Shown one piece after another: positions 1 to 6,602 of a stretch of 6,790 bases of DNA (positions within the stretch are counted from its first letter, which is position 1; the number at the start of each line of letters is the position of its first letter). A model generated the notes under the pieces. That model made no database searches, had not been told where the DNA came from, and worked only from the letters and a program-made list of their open reading frames with translations. This stretch comes from CAZQYC01 sp043746555 (GTDB taxonomy: Bacteria > Pseudomonadota > Gammaproteobacteria > Steroidobacterales > Steroidobacteraceae). Location: positions 1-6,790 of the forward strand of contig JAYTQU010000178.1 of NCBI GenBank assembly GCA_043746555.1, in the 5' to 3' direction. The position numbers were made by a program, and so were the translations under genes.

Positions 1-819
1 TAGCTCTCCGCTCGCCAGACCGATTTCTCGTTGCGCCATGGCAATGCGCGTCACCGAATCCATCGTCAAGCACACACTGAGACCTTGATCGCGAAAATAT
101 TCCGCGACTGCCGTGGCGAGATAAGCCGCGCGGCGGCGTACCAAAGGCGGTTGATCGGAGGTCGCCGCAACGACGATGGTTTTATCGCGCGAGATGGTCG
201 AGAGCCCCTGCTCGACAAATGTTTTGACTTCACGACCGCGCTCGCCGATCAGCGCGACGACGGCGACATCCGCTTGCACTTGCCGCGCAATCATGCCAAG
301 CACGGTGCTCTTGCCAACGCCGCTTCCGGAAAAAATGCCAATGCGTTGTCCGCGTGCGATCGTCAATAAGCAATCGATTGCACGCACGCCGGTTTCCAAA
401 ATGTCCTTGGACATGCCGCGCTGCAATGGATTAATCGGCGCCGGATACAAAGGATATTTGGTCCCCACTGTCGTGATCGGCTTTCCATCGAGCGGCGATC
501 CGAACCCATCAATCACACGACCCAATAAATTTTCGCCGACCAGCGCGTAAGCCGATTCACCGGTCGCGATCACTTCGCTACCTGCTTCGATGCCGACCAA
601 GTCCTCGTAGGGCATCAAGAGCACGCGACCTTCCGACAATCCGACGACTTCCGCCAATGCACTGCGTCCATGCGCTCGCGACGAGATTTCACAAATTTCG
701 CCGAGACGTGCGCCGGGCCCCTCGGATTCCACTGTGAGTCCGACGGAACGCACAATGCGACCGGTACGCTTTACCCAGTCCGCAGCGCGAATACTCTCGA
801 TCATGCGCGATGCGAGCAT
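1..819 (-). CDS. fliI: Flagellar export ATPase FliI, N-terminal part (gene runs off the window)
   Basis: FliI is the cytoplasmic ATPase of the flagellar type III export apparatus, related to the F1-ATPase beta subunit. It hexamerises below the export gate and is held by FliH. The window carries the first 273 residues of a family usually about 440-460 long. The reading frame is open to position 1. Visible motifs are a Walker A loop at residues 164-172 (SGSGVGKST), the GERGREV segment at 192-198 with the expected catalytic Glu193, and a Walker B strand ending in MDSVTR at 253-258, followed by the FliI-typical MAQREIGLASGE. Residues 1-95 match the N-terminal beta-barrel domain. The ATG shares one base with the fliH stop (TAATG), and a GGAG Shine-Dalgarno lies 8 nt upstream. 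The Ser that opens the Walker A loop, where Ala or Gly is usual, is a mild variant. The motif set fits FliI, and the flagellar neighbours rule out an injectisome SctN. Confidence 0.96.
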   Translation of the reverse strand, partial: MLASRMIESIRAADWVKRTGRIVRSVGLTVESEGPGARLGEICEISSRAHGRSALAEVVGLSEGRVLLMPYEDLVGIEAGSEVIATGESAYALVGENLLGRVIDGFGSPLDGKPITTVGTKYPLYPAPINPLQRGMSKDILETGVRAIDCLLTIARGQRIGIFSGSGVGKSTVLGMIARQVQADVAVVALIGERGREVKTFVEQGLSTISRDKTIVVAATSDQPPLVRRRAAYLATAVAEYFRDQGLSVCLTMDSVTRIAMAQREIGLASGEL

Positions 820-1619
820 TACGACAACTCCGGCATCGACAGTTTTGCTAGACGCAGCGTTTCATACAACTCGCGCAACTGCACTTCCATACGACCGTCG
901 AGGTTACCCAGTTTAGTCTCGACGATACAACCGCCAAGTTCAACGCGATTGTCCGCGACAATTTCGTATTTGCGCCCCGCCAATGCCTCCGCCAATTCCG
1001 ATTCGTATTTTTTGAGCAACGTAAAATCATCGCGCGTCACGCGAATGGTGAGCTCGCGCGCTTCCTTCACTCGTCGCAACACTTCCTTAATGGCACCGAC
1101 GGTCGCATCCTTAGTAGCTAATAGTGGCCCGGCAATCTTCGCTAACGCCTCACCGACCACTTCGACGCAAATGCCTTGCAACTGAGCCTCTTCTTGATCG
1201 AACGCGACCTGTGCGTTGGCAGCGATCTCTTGCAGCAGCGAGACCAATCCTTTGGTTTCTTGTTCGACGAGCACCTCCGCGGCTTTGCGGCCGGCGGCAA
1301 ACCCATCATTTTTCGCCGTCTCATATGTTTTGGTAACTTCGGTCGCCAAAATCGATGCGCACGCATTGCGCGTTTCCTGATCCTGTACCGCTAGCCACGC
1401 CACCACACTTTCAAAAGTTAAAGGCCGCTCCTTACTTTCCACCGGCGACGCAATCGCTTCCGCCGAACTGCGAGTCACCAGCGTCGCGCTCGGCGACAGC
1501 GTGGCTTTGCCGTCGAACGCTTTGTCGGTTGCTTTTACGCGCTCACCGATAGATGAGACGACCGACACAGCGGGCCACGCCGAACGCCGTTCCGATAATT
1601 GGGAGTCGCGTAAGATCAC
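819..1619 (-). CDS. fliH: Flagellar assembly protein FliH, regulator of the export ATPase
   Basis: FliH is the cytoplasmic stator-like partner of FliI. It dimerises, inhibits FliI and links the ATPase to the C-ring and export gate. With the chosen GTG start the protein has 266 residues. Residues about 1-65 are poorly conserved and polar. A GxxxG step (GFAAG, 106-110) sits at the start of a long charged helix, as in FliH and SctL proteins. The C-terminal domain ends in the family signature GGCIVET (229-235), followed by GNLDGRMEVQL. The start is GTG at 1619-1617, which overlaps the stop of the preceding gene (GTGA) and has GAGGA 7 nt upstream. An in-frame ATG at 1685 would add 22 residues but would sit 70 nt inside the previous gene. 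Downstream fliI overlaps by one base. The fold alone cannot separate FliH from injectisome SctL, but the neighbours point to FliH. Confidence 0.9.
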   Translation of the reverse strand: MILRDSQLSERRSAWPAVSVVSSIGERVKATDKAFDGKATLSPSATLVTRSSAEAIASPVESKERPLTFESVVAWLAVQDQETRNACASILATEVTKTYETAKNDGFAAGRKAAEVLVEQETKGLVSLLQEIAANAQVAFDQEEAQLQGICVEVVGEALAKIAGPLLATKDATVGAIKEVLRRVKEARELTIRVTRDDFTLLKKYESELAEALAGRKYEIVADNRVELGGCIVETKLGNLDGRMEVQLRELYETLRLAKLSMPELS

Positions 1620-2182
1620 GCGCGCATCCTCATGCGTTGACGCGCAAATCTTTCGCCGACTCGCGCTCGAACCGCATCGAACCATGAGCGCGGGACATCG
1701 CTAGTCTCGGTCGCGATACCGTCCAGTGCCGACGCGAGTGTGGTCTTCACCATGTCGATCAACGCTTGCGAATATCGAACACCCGTCATATCGAGCGTTT
1801 CAATTTGACGTCGAAGCGCCGAAGGCAGCAGTTGACGAAGTTCGTCGGTCCGAGGGCTCATTGCTGTCAACAGAGCCTGGTCGGTCAACAAAGCGTGTGC
1901 CACCCATGCTGGCTCGTTTGATAATGCCGAGGCAATTTGCGATGCACCGGCAATGTTCAACGCATCAGCAACTTTGCCGGTTGCATTCGAACCCAAGGTG
2001 GCCGCTGTGTTGCGGTGATTGGAAGTTGAGGCGGGATTTTTTGTCCCCGCGTTCGTCGTATGCGACACGCGATCGTCGAGCAATGCAGCGCGCGTCGCAG
2101 GCGACAAGCGCTCGATAACCCATGTGCGATCCGCCGGCGCCAAGTCACCGAGCGTTTGCACTATGTCTTCTCGTGTCTTCAT
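1616..2182 (-). CDS. 188-residue protein in the fliG position; possible divergent or reduced FliG-like protein
   Basis: I do not firmly recognise this protein. It sits exactly where fliG lies in fliF-fliG-fliH-fliI operons. Its ATG overlaps the fliF stop by 4 nt (ATGA) and its stop overlaps the fliH GTG (GTGA), so it is a coupled operon gene and not a chance frame. It has 188 residues, while FliG has about 330. Residues 1-38 look helical (LGDLAPADRTWVIERLSPAT). Residues about 40-68 form a Ser/Thr/Asn/Ala-rich linker. Residues about 70-188 are again helical, with NEPAWVAHALL (89-99) and LLPSALRRQIETL (118-130). The latter faintly recalls the FliG middle domain, in which a sequence like EHPQ is followed by LP..LR..V..RIA. 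The EHPQ motif itself and the C-terminal charged torque helix are not visible. The C-terminus is very basic (RFARQRMRMRA). No membrane segment or signal peptide is seen. It could be a shrunken FliG, an SctK-like accessory protein, or a new component; the coding call is much firmer than any function. Confidence 0.82.
   Translation of the reverse strand: MKTREDIVQTLGDLAPADRTWVIERLSPATRAALLDDRVSHTTNAGTKNPASTSNHRNTAATLGSNATGKVADALNIAGASQIASALSNEPAWVAHALLTDQALLTAMSPRTDELRQLLPSALRRQIETLDMTGVRYSQALIDMVKTTLASALDGIATETSDVPRSWFDAVRARVGERFARQRMRMRA
1627..1631 (-). promoter_or_regulatory. Shine-Dalgarno site that sets the fliH start
   Basis: The minus strand reads GAGGA here, 7 nt before the GTG at 1619. 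It lies inside the last codons of the preceding gene. The spacing, together with the GTGA overlap of start and stop, indicates translational coupling and favours the GTG over the upstream ATG at 1685. Confidence 0.7.
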
Positions 2183-3672
2183 TGTCTGGCCTGCAAAGGG
2201 CTGACTCGGCTTTCCTCGCCCATTGCGCGTCGAATTTCCTGCAACAACTCACTACGCTGTCGTTCCGATAATTCGCGCCGCTGCCTACCTCCGCGCAACA
2301 AAATGCCAAACAACGTGCCTAGTACGAGCACTGCGAACAAAATACCGAGCATGGAGGCGAGCGATAGGTCAATCGGTTGCCACCACGATTGTGAAGCTTT
2401 CTTCGACGACGGCGATTCCGCACTCCCGGTTTCTTGTTGCGGCAACGCGCTGGCCCCCACCTCATGACCGATCGAGTCAGATTGCGTGGAACTCTCGCTT
2501 GGAGCCAAGGATTGAACACTGACAAGATCGCCACGAGTTGCATCGATGCCCGCAGCCACCTGCACAAATTCCTTGATGCGCCGCTGTTGCTCTTCGCTGA
2601 TTCGCGGCGGGACGATGACGCCGACAGTGATGCGTTTCACCGCGCCGGGCGCGGCGATCACTTCTTCAACTCGCCGTCCATATTCATACTCAACTTCCAG
2701 TGTCGAGCTAGTGCGGCGAACGGCGGCGTCCGTGTCCGCTGCCTCGCCTCCACTCGACGCATCCGAACCGCCGCCCGTCACAACTTGACGCTTACGCACC
2801 ACACCACCCTCGGCACCATTGGCACCCCGCACGGGAACCACGTCCTGTGTGGTTGTCTTTACGGCATCAAAGCCCAGCGCGACCGCAACGGAAATAATTG
2901 CCTGTCCCGGACCGAACGTACTATCCAGTAATCGCGAAATCTTTTTCGCGATATGAGATTCGACTTGGCGTTGTAATTCGAGACGCTCTGCGATGCCAGA
3001 CTCGCCGCTACCGGCCGGATCGGCAGCCGACAACGTAACGCCGCTTTGATCGGTGATAATGACATGCGAGGGATCGAGACCGGCCACCGATGCGGCAACC
3101 AAGCGTTGCACGCCGATGATTTGCCGATGATTCAAATTGGCACCCGATTTTAGCGTCAGCGTCACTGCAGCTGTCGCTTCCTGCTTGTCGCGCTTGAACA
3201 GCGTCGACTCCGGCAACACTAAAAGCACACGAGCGGCTTTGACGTTATCCAGCGTAGAAATAGTTCGCGCCAACTCGCCTTGCAATGCTCGTTGATAGGA
3301 AACTCGTTGGGATTGTTCGGTTGCACCTAGTCCTTGCTTATCGAAGATCTCGAATCCCACGCCGCCGCTCAACGCAACGTTGCTCGACAGAAGCGCCAGC
3401 CGCGTCTCGTACACGCTCTCTGCCGGCACGCTAATGGTCGCTCCGCCATCGGACAGTTTATAAGGGACCTTCTGTTTTTTTAGAGAATCGACGATTGCCG
3501 CTGCATCGGCGCCGGTCAATTGTGAAAAAAGTATTCCATAGTTATCGTGGGCAACGACATAGACGCCCCACACTATCGCGGCCAGCATCAGTACGGCCGC
3601 GCCCGAAAACGCGAGCTTCATGCCGCGATCCAGTCCGTGCCAAGCCCCCGCCATTGATTCGCGTATCGCCAT
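2179..3672 (-). CDS. fliF: Flagellar MS-ring protein FliF with a short cytoplasmic tail
   Basis: FliF multimerises in the inner membrane to form the MS ring, the base on which rod, export gate and rotor are built. At 497 residues it is shorter than most proteobacterial FliF proteins (about 540-570). Order of parts: first membrane helix about 18-41; ring-building motifs 1 and 2 about 45-215, with the typical YGILFSQL and SYQRALQGELARTI segments; ring-building motif 3 about 225-390, interrupted by a Gly/Ala/Ser-rich loop about 283-320 (the beta-collar region); a Ser/Gln-rich linker about 390-428; and the second membrane helix about 436-459. Only 38 residues follow, charged and helical (RRELSERQRSELLQEIRR), without the acidic, Trp-containing end that binds FliG in the enteric protein. 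The ATG at 3672 lies 9 nt after fliE, with an AGGA that overlaps the fliE stop codon. The stop overlaps the next start (ATGA). Confidence 0.96.
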   Translation of the reverse strand: MAIRESMAGAWHGLDRGMKLAFSGAAVLMLAAIVWGVYVVAHDNYGILFSQLTGADAAAIVDSLKKQKVPYKLSDGGATISVPAESVYETRLALLSSNVALSGGVGFEIFDKQGLGATEQSQRVSYQRALQGELARTISTLDNVKAARVLLVLPESTLFKRDKQEATAAVTLTLKSGANLNHRQIIGVQRLVAASVAGLDPSHVIITDQSGVTLSAADPAGSGESGIAERLELQRQVESHIAKKISRLLDSTFGPGQAIISVAVALGFDAVKTTTQDVVPVRGANGAEGGVVRKRQVVTGGGSDASSGGEAADTDAAVRRTSSTLEVEYEYGRRVEEVIAAPGAVKRITVGVIVPPRISEEQQRRIKEFVQVAAGIDATRGDLVSVQSLAPSESSTQSDSIGHEVGASALPQQETGSAESPSSKKASQSWWQPIDLSLASMLGILFAVLVLGTLFGILLRGGRQRRELSERQRSELLQEIRRAMGEESRVSPLQARQ

Positions 3673-3681
3673 TTGTGAGTC

Positions 3682-4005
3682 CTATATCTGCATGCGCATC
3701 AGTTCTTGATACGCATCCAAAACTTTGTTTCTAACCTGTAACGCCAAGTCGAACGTCAGCTTGGTGCTTTCTAAATTCATAACAACGCGATGCAAATCGT
3801 CGCCTTGCCCAACCGCGAGCGATTCAACGGCTTGTTGATTGCCGGTCATTTGCGCGTTGATGTCCTGCAAGCCGCGCACCAGGGAATCGAACACACCCGG
3901 AGTCGCGGACGGATTCGTCGGCATTGCGACGCCGGCGACACTAGCGCCACTCGCCTGCGCCAGATTTAGCGCGCTGGACAGCGCGGTTACGGCTTCGATG
4001 CTCAT
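3682..4005 (-). CDS. fliE: Flagellar hook-basal body adaptor FliE
   Basis: FliE is a small periplasmic protein that joins the MS ring to the proximal rod and is among the first substrates exported. It has 107 residues, normal for the family. The N-terminus is Ala/Ser-rich and flexible and no cleaved signal peptide is expected. The C-terminal half carries the diagnostic block: an export-coupled helix leading to QVRNKVLDAYQELMRMQI at residues 90-107, which closely follows the family ending. The ATG overlaps the flgC stop by 4 nt (ATGA) and has the purine-rich GGGGAAGG just upstream. fliF starts 9 nt downstream. Confidence 0.96.
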   Translation of the reverse strand: MSIEAVTALSSALNLAQASGASVAGVAMPTNPSATPGVFDSLVRGLQDINAQMTGNQQAVESLAVGQGDDLHRVVMNLESTKLTFDLALQVRNKVLDAYQELMRMQI

Positions 4006-4448
4006 AGTGCCTTCCCCATATCGATCGTACGTTGAATGAGATTGCGGGTGATATCGAACGCGCGAATGTTCGCTTCGTAGCTGCGCGAAATATTCATAAG
4101 CTCCAGCATTGACGATACGGGATCAACCGCCGGAAGCGATACGAATCCGCGAGCATCAGCGTCCGGATGGCCTGGGTCATACACCAAATGCGGTGGAGCA
4201 TTACTAGCGACGATGCCCGCGACTTGCGGCCGCGGAAGCGTATTCGCGTCCACTCCATTAATGCTGGCCGCAATGAGCTGATATGTGCTGGGCGTACTTC
4301 GTACCGACACGCTCAACGGTTTGAACATCGTGCCATCGGCCATCTTGCTGGTGCGAGAATTGGCGATATTCGATGCGGCAACGGCCAGCTTCGACTGCTC
4401 CACCGACATGCCCGCTGAACTAATATCGAAAACAGAAAATAAATTCAT
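4002..4448 (-). CDS. flgC: Flagellar proximal rod protein FlgC
   Basis: FlgC is a structural protein of the proximal rod, exported by the flagellar type III system without a cleaved signal. It has 148 residues, slightly longer than enteric FlgC (134); the extra residues fall in the central domain about 50-85. The N-terminal rod helix carries the signature AASNIANS at 24-31. The middle has the FlgC-specific LVYDPGHPDADARGF at 88-102. The C-terminal helix carries SRSYEAN at 121-127. Such paired terminal helices form the coiled core of the rod. The ATG lies 2 nt after the flgB stop, with AGGGG 7 nt upstream inside flgB. The stop overlaps the fliE start. Confidence 0.96.
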   Translation of the reverse strand: MNLFSVFDISSAGMSVEQSKLAVAASNIANSRTSKMADGTMFKPLSVSVRSTPSTYQLIAASINGVDANTLPRPQVAGIVASNAPPHLVYDPGHPDADARGFVSLPAVDPVSSMLELMNISRSYEANIRAFDITRNLIQRTIDMGKAL

Positions 4449-4450
4449 CG

Positions 4451-4819
4451 CTATGCCCCTCGCCCTTCATGCACTGCCATCTTCAACAATCCCATCGATT
4501 GCTCGTACGCGCCTAATAATGATTGATAGCGCAATGCGTTCTTCGCCATGGCAGCCATTTCCTCGTCGAGCTTGACAGTCGAGTTGGTGGCGACCACCAC
4601 ACCGGATTGACTAGCCGAATTACTAACGGCGCCTCGATTAAACAGTGATTGACTCGCAGTCATGGCAGCCTGCGATGCTTGTGCATCGAACTGGACTTCG
4701 AGCCGGCGATAGCCGTCGACATTAACGTTGGCAATATTGGCCGAATACACCGCTTGTCTTAATGCGCACAAGTCGATCGCTCGTGCAAGCACTTCGCTGG
4801 TTGACGCAGTTTCAAACAT
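4451..4819 (-). CDS. flgB: Flagellar proximal rod protein FlgB
   Basis: FlgB is the most proximal rod subunit, assembled on FliE and exported by the flagellar type III system. From the ATG at 4819 it has 122 residues, slightly short for a family of about 130-138. The N-terminal rod motif is clear (YSANIANVNVDGYRR, 25-39), but the usual TPGY turn is replaced by VDGY. The C-terminal helix (AAMAKNALRYQSLLGAY) is typical. A TTG at 4843 would add eight residues (MIERGVAK), but a strong AGGGGAG lies between it and the ATG, 8 nt before the latter, so the ATG is preferred. It follows flgI after the only sizeable gap in the window, and flgC starts 2 nt after its stop. Confidence 0.94.
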   Translation of the reverse strand: MFETASTSEVLARAIDLCALRQAVYSANIANVNVDGYRRLEVQFDAQASQAAMTASQSLFNRGAVSNSASQSGVVVATNSTVKLDEEMAAMAKNALRYQSLLGAYEQSMGLLKMAVHEGRGA

Positions 4820-4881
4820 TTTGGCGACTCCCCTTTCGATCAAACTTTATCGTTCGTTGAAAACTTCTCATGGAAACTTTC
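4820..4881 (-). other. 62-nt flgI-flgB intergenic gap, AT-richer, with three AAGTTT copies
   Basis: This is the only non-coding stretch of note. Read on the minus strand, AAGTTT occurs three times (plus-strand AAACTT at 4842-4847, 4861-4866 and 4874-4879). It also holds the flgB ribosome-binding site. The copy nearest flgB is TAAAGTTT, identical to the -35 half of a sigma-28 promoter, but no matching -10 follows at 11 nt. No hairpin with a T-run was found. It may hold a secondary promoter for flgB onward or simply be spacer. Confidence 0.4.
4828..4834 (-). promoter_or_regulatory. Strong Shine-Dalgarno site that sets the flgB start
   Basis: The minus strand reads AGGGGAG, 8 nt before the flgB ATG at 4819. 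It is the best ribosome-binding match noticed in the window. It lies within the codons that a start at the TTG of 4843 would use, which argues for the ATG. Confidence 0.75.
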
Positions 4882-6003
4882 TCACTGGATAATAAGTTCA
4901 GCATGCAACGCACCGGCGCGTTTTATGCCTTGCAGTATCGCTATCACATCGCGAGTACTCGCGCGAATTGCGCGCAGTGCATTCACCAATTCACCGATCG
5001 TCGCTCCCTGCGCAAGACTGACCGCGTGCAGCTCCGACTCATGAACGTCGACGGTGGACTCCGGCACGACCACCGTACGGATGTCGGAACTCGGGGCACC
5101 GATAAAAGCGTTCGGTTGCGACACCCCGTAGCGCTGCGTTATCGAGACCTGTATGTCGCCCTGCGTAATGGTGACGGCCGCCAACGATACGTTGCCGCCT
5201 GATACGATGGTGCCGGTTCTCTCGTTTACGACCACGCGCGCTTTCTCGTCGGGTTCCACGCTGAGCACCTCAACGCTAGCAACCAACTTAACCACGTCGG
5301 CGGCATCCGTCAGGCTCGGGCGTAAGCGGATGCGTCCGGCGTCAATCGCGGCTGCACCGACGCCGGTGATGTGCGAATTTATCGTTGCCGCGACTCGCGT
5401 TGCGGTTACAAAATCGGGCTCGTGCAAAATCAAATCCAAGCTGCCGTCATTGACAAGCGTCGGCGCCAAGGTTTTCTCGGCAATCGCGCCTTCCGGAATC
5501 ATTCCGGAGGTCGGATGGTTTTTTTGTCGCAGAGTGCCATTCTGTTCGAACTTATATCCACCGACCGACAAAGCTCCTTGCGCCGTGGCATAGACCTGTC
5601 TATTGACGCCGAGCAATGGCGTCACGAGTAACGTCCCACCGGACAAATTGGTCGCGTCCCCAACGGATGAAACGTTGACGTCAAGTTTGTCGCCGGCGCG
5701 CAAGAAACCAGGCAAATTTGCAGTGACCAGTACCGCCGCGACGTTACGACTGCTGATCGATGCGGGCGGAACATGCAAGCCGAATTCCTGCAGCATGTTG
5801 GATATCGACTGAATCGTCGCCACACTTCGTTGCGAATCGCCGGTCCCCGCAAGTCCAACAACCAACCCATAACCCAACGCCACGTTATCGCGAACGCCAT
5901 CGAAGCGTCCGAGATCTTTGATGCGCACCCCCGCGTGCGCGATCGCGGCCGACAGTATCGTCAAAAGGAAAATCAAACCGACTTTTTTGCGCTGTCTCGA
6001 CAT
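4882..6003 (-). CDS. flgI: Flagellar P-ring protein FlgI
   Basis: FlgI forms the P ring around the rod in the peptidoglycan layer. It is secreted through Sec and assembled with the help of FlgA. The 373 residues match the usual length. Residues 1-24 form a classic signal peptide (basic RQRKK, hydrophobic core, then AHA before the cut), leaving a mature N-terminus GVRIKDLGRFDGVRDN. Family blocks are GYGLVVGLAGTGD (44-56), ARVVVNERTGTIVSGGNVSL (255-274) and the C-terminal ending around TRDVIAILQGIKRAGALHAEL (350-370). The protein has no cysteine, so it cannot make the intramolecular disulfide known in enteric FlgI. The ATG lies 2 nt after the flgH stop with only a weak GGA upstream, suggesting coupling to flgH. 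No flgJ follows: the next gene is flgB. Confidence 0.97.
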   Translation of the reverse strand: MSRQRKKVGLIFLLTILSAAIAHAGVRIKDLGRFDGVRDNVALGYGLVVGLAGTGDSQRSVATIQSISNMLQEFGLHVPPASISSRNVAAVLVTANLPGFLRAGDKLDVNVSSVGDATNLSGGTLLVTPLLGVNRQVYATAQGALSVGGYKFEQNGTLRQKNHPTSGMIPEGAIAEKTLAPTLVNDGSLDLILHEPDFVTATRVAATINSHITGVGAAAIDAGRIRLRPSLTDAADVVKLVASVEVLSVEPDEKARVVVNERTGTIVSGGNVSLAAVTITQGDIQVSITQRYGVSQPNAFIGAPSSDIRTVVVPESTVDVHESELHAVSLAQGATIGELVNALRAIRASTRDVIAILQGIKRAGALHAELIIQ

Positions 6004-6005
6004 GG

Positions 6006-6602
6006 TCAGTTGAGTCCAAATAGATCGAACAACTTGGCTAGCAATCCCGGCGACTGTTTGCGCGCCAAGATACCTTTCCCCTTGAATTCAATCTTCGCGC
6101 CCAAGATTCGCCACGAAGGAACCGTGTTATCGGGCGCAATGTCGTCGGGGCGGATACTGCCGTGAACGGCGATGTGTTGCTGTTCGTTGTTGATCGTGAT
6201 GGTCTGCTCGCCGGTCACGGACAAGTTACCGTTGTCGTCGACATTGTCCACCACCACGGTGAGCTTGCCGAGCAACTGACCCGTTTGCTGAATCTGACCG
6301 CCGCCGTCGAATTGATTGTTCGCACCGACTGTTATGGCGTGATCGATCGGTCCCACGTGACCGGCCGACGCGCCAATCTTGTCGCTCTTATCAGCGCGCG
6401 TACGCGCAGTAGAGTTTGCCGCGGCCGACTCGGTAATAATAACTGTTAGCATATCGCCACGACGAAACGCTTGACGATCCGCGTAGAAAGAACGGTAGCG
6501 CGCTTGCGGCACCTCGTCAGCGGGAGCGGCGGCACTGGCGATCGCTAACGCGGCGAGATTCAGCCAGCAGAACCTTCTGACACGGTGTCGGAGGCTAATC
6601 AT
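6006..6602 (-). CDS. flgH: Flagellar L-ring protein FlgH, apparently without a lipobox
   Basis: FlgH forms the L ring in the outer membrane around the distal rod. It has 198 residues, shorter than the usual 220-235. The family core is clear: GDMLTVIITESAAANSTA (49-66), GNLSVTGEQTITINNEQQHI (125-144), GSIRPDDIAPDNTV (148-161) and the hydrophobic end LLAKLFDLFGLN. The N-terminus is a signal peptide: basic to residue 10, then a hydrophobic stretch ending IASAAAPADEV, with signal peptidase I type cuts possible after A24, A26 or A28. The only cysteine is Cys12, before the hydrophobic core, so no lipobox is present although FlgH is normally a lipoprotein. The ATG at 6602 overlaps the flgA end by 8 nt and has GAGGTG 7 nt upstream. 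flgI follows 2 nt after its stop. Confidence 0.95.
   Translation of the reverse strand: MISLRHRVRRFCWLNLAALAIASAAAPADEVPQARYRSFYADRQAFRRGDMLTVIITESAAANSTARTRADKSDKIGASAGHVGPIDHAITVGANNQFDGGGQIQQTGQLLGKLTVVVDNVDDNGNLSVTGEQTITINNEQQHIAVHGSIRPDDIAPDNTVPSWRILGAKIEFKGKGILARKQSPGLLAKLFDLFGLN

Noticed and set aside
176..550. Plus-strand open frame of 124 codons
   Set aside because: It lies entirely opposite fliI, which carries clear ATPase motifs, and its translation has no family features or plausible ribosome-binding context.
670..1185. Plus-strand open frame of 171 codons
   Set aside because: It runs antisense across the fliI/fliH junction. The product is Ser/Arg-rich with no recognisable motif, as expected for a shadow frame.
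819..1685. Longer fliH starting at the ATG of 1685
   Set aside because: It would overlap the preceding gene by 70 nt and add a poorly structured N-terminus. The GTG at 1619 has a well-placed ribosome-binding site and a GTGA overlap.
1616..2182. A frameshifted or decayed full-length fliG pseudogene
   Set aside because: Both ends overlap the neighbouring genes by a few bases and the frame is intact, so there is no hidden space for the missing domains and no sign of decay.
2434..2931. Plus-strand open frame of 165 codons
   Set aside because: It is antisense to the ring-building region of fliF, with low-complexity composition and no domain signature.
1..3672. Injectisome-type (non-flagellar) type III secretion genes
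   Set aside because: FliF, FliH and FliI have SctJ, SctL and SctN counterparts, but the same operon holds FlgA, FlgH, FlgI, FlgB, FlgC and FliE, which are flagellar, and FliF has two membrane helices and no lipobox.
4842..4849. TAAAGTTT on the minus strand as a sigma-28 promoter
   Set aside because: The -35 half matches exactly, but the sequence 11 nt downstream reads GAGTCGCC, not GCCGATAA. Proximal-rod genes are also not usual sigma-28 targets.
6567..6569. Cys12 of FlgH as a lipobox cysteine
   Set aside because: It follows the basic stretch RRF and precedes the hydrophobic core, so it cannot be the +1 residue of a signal peptidase II site.
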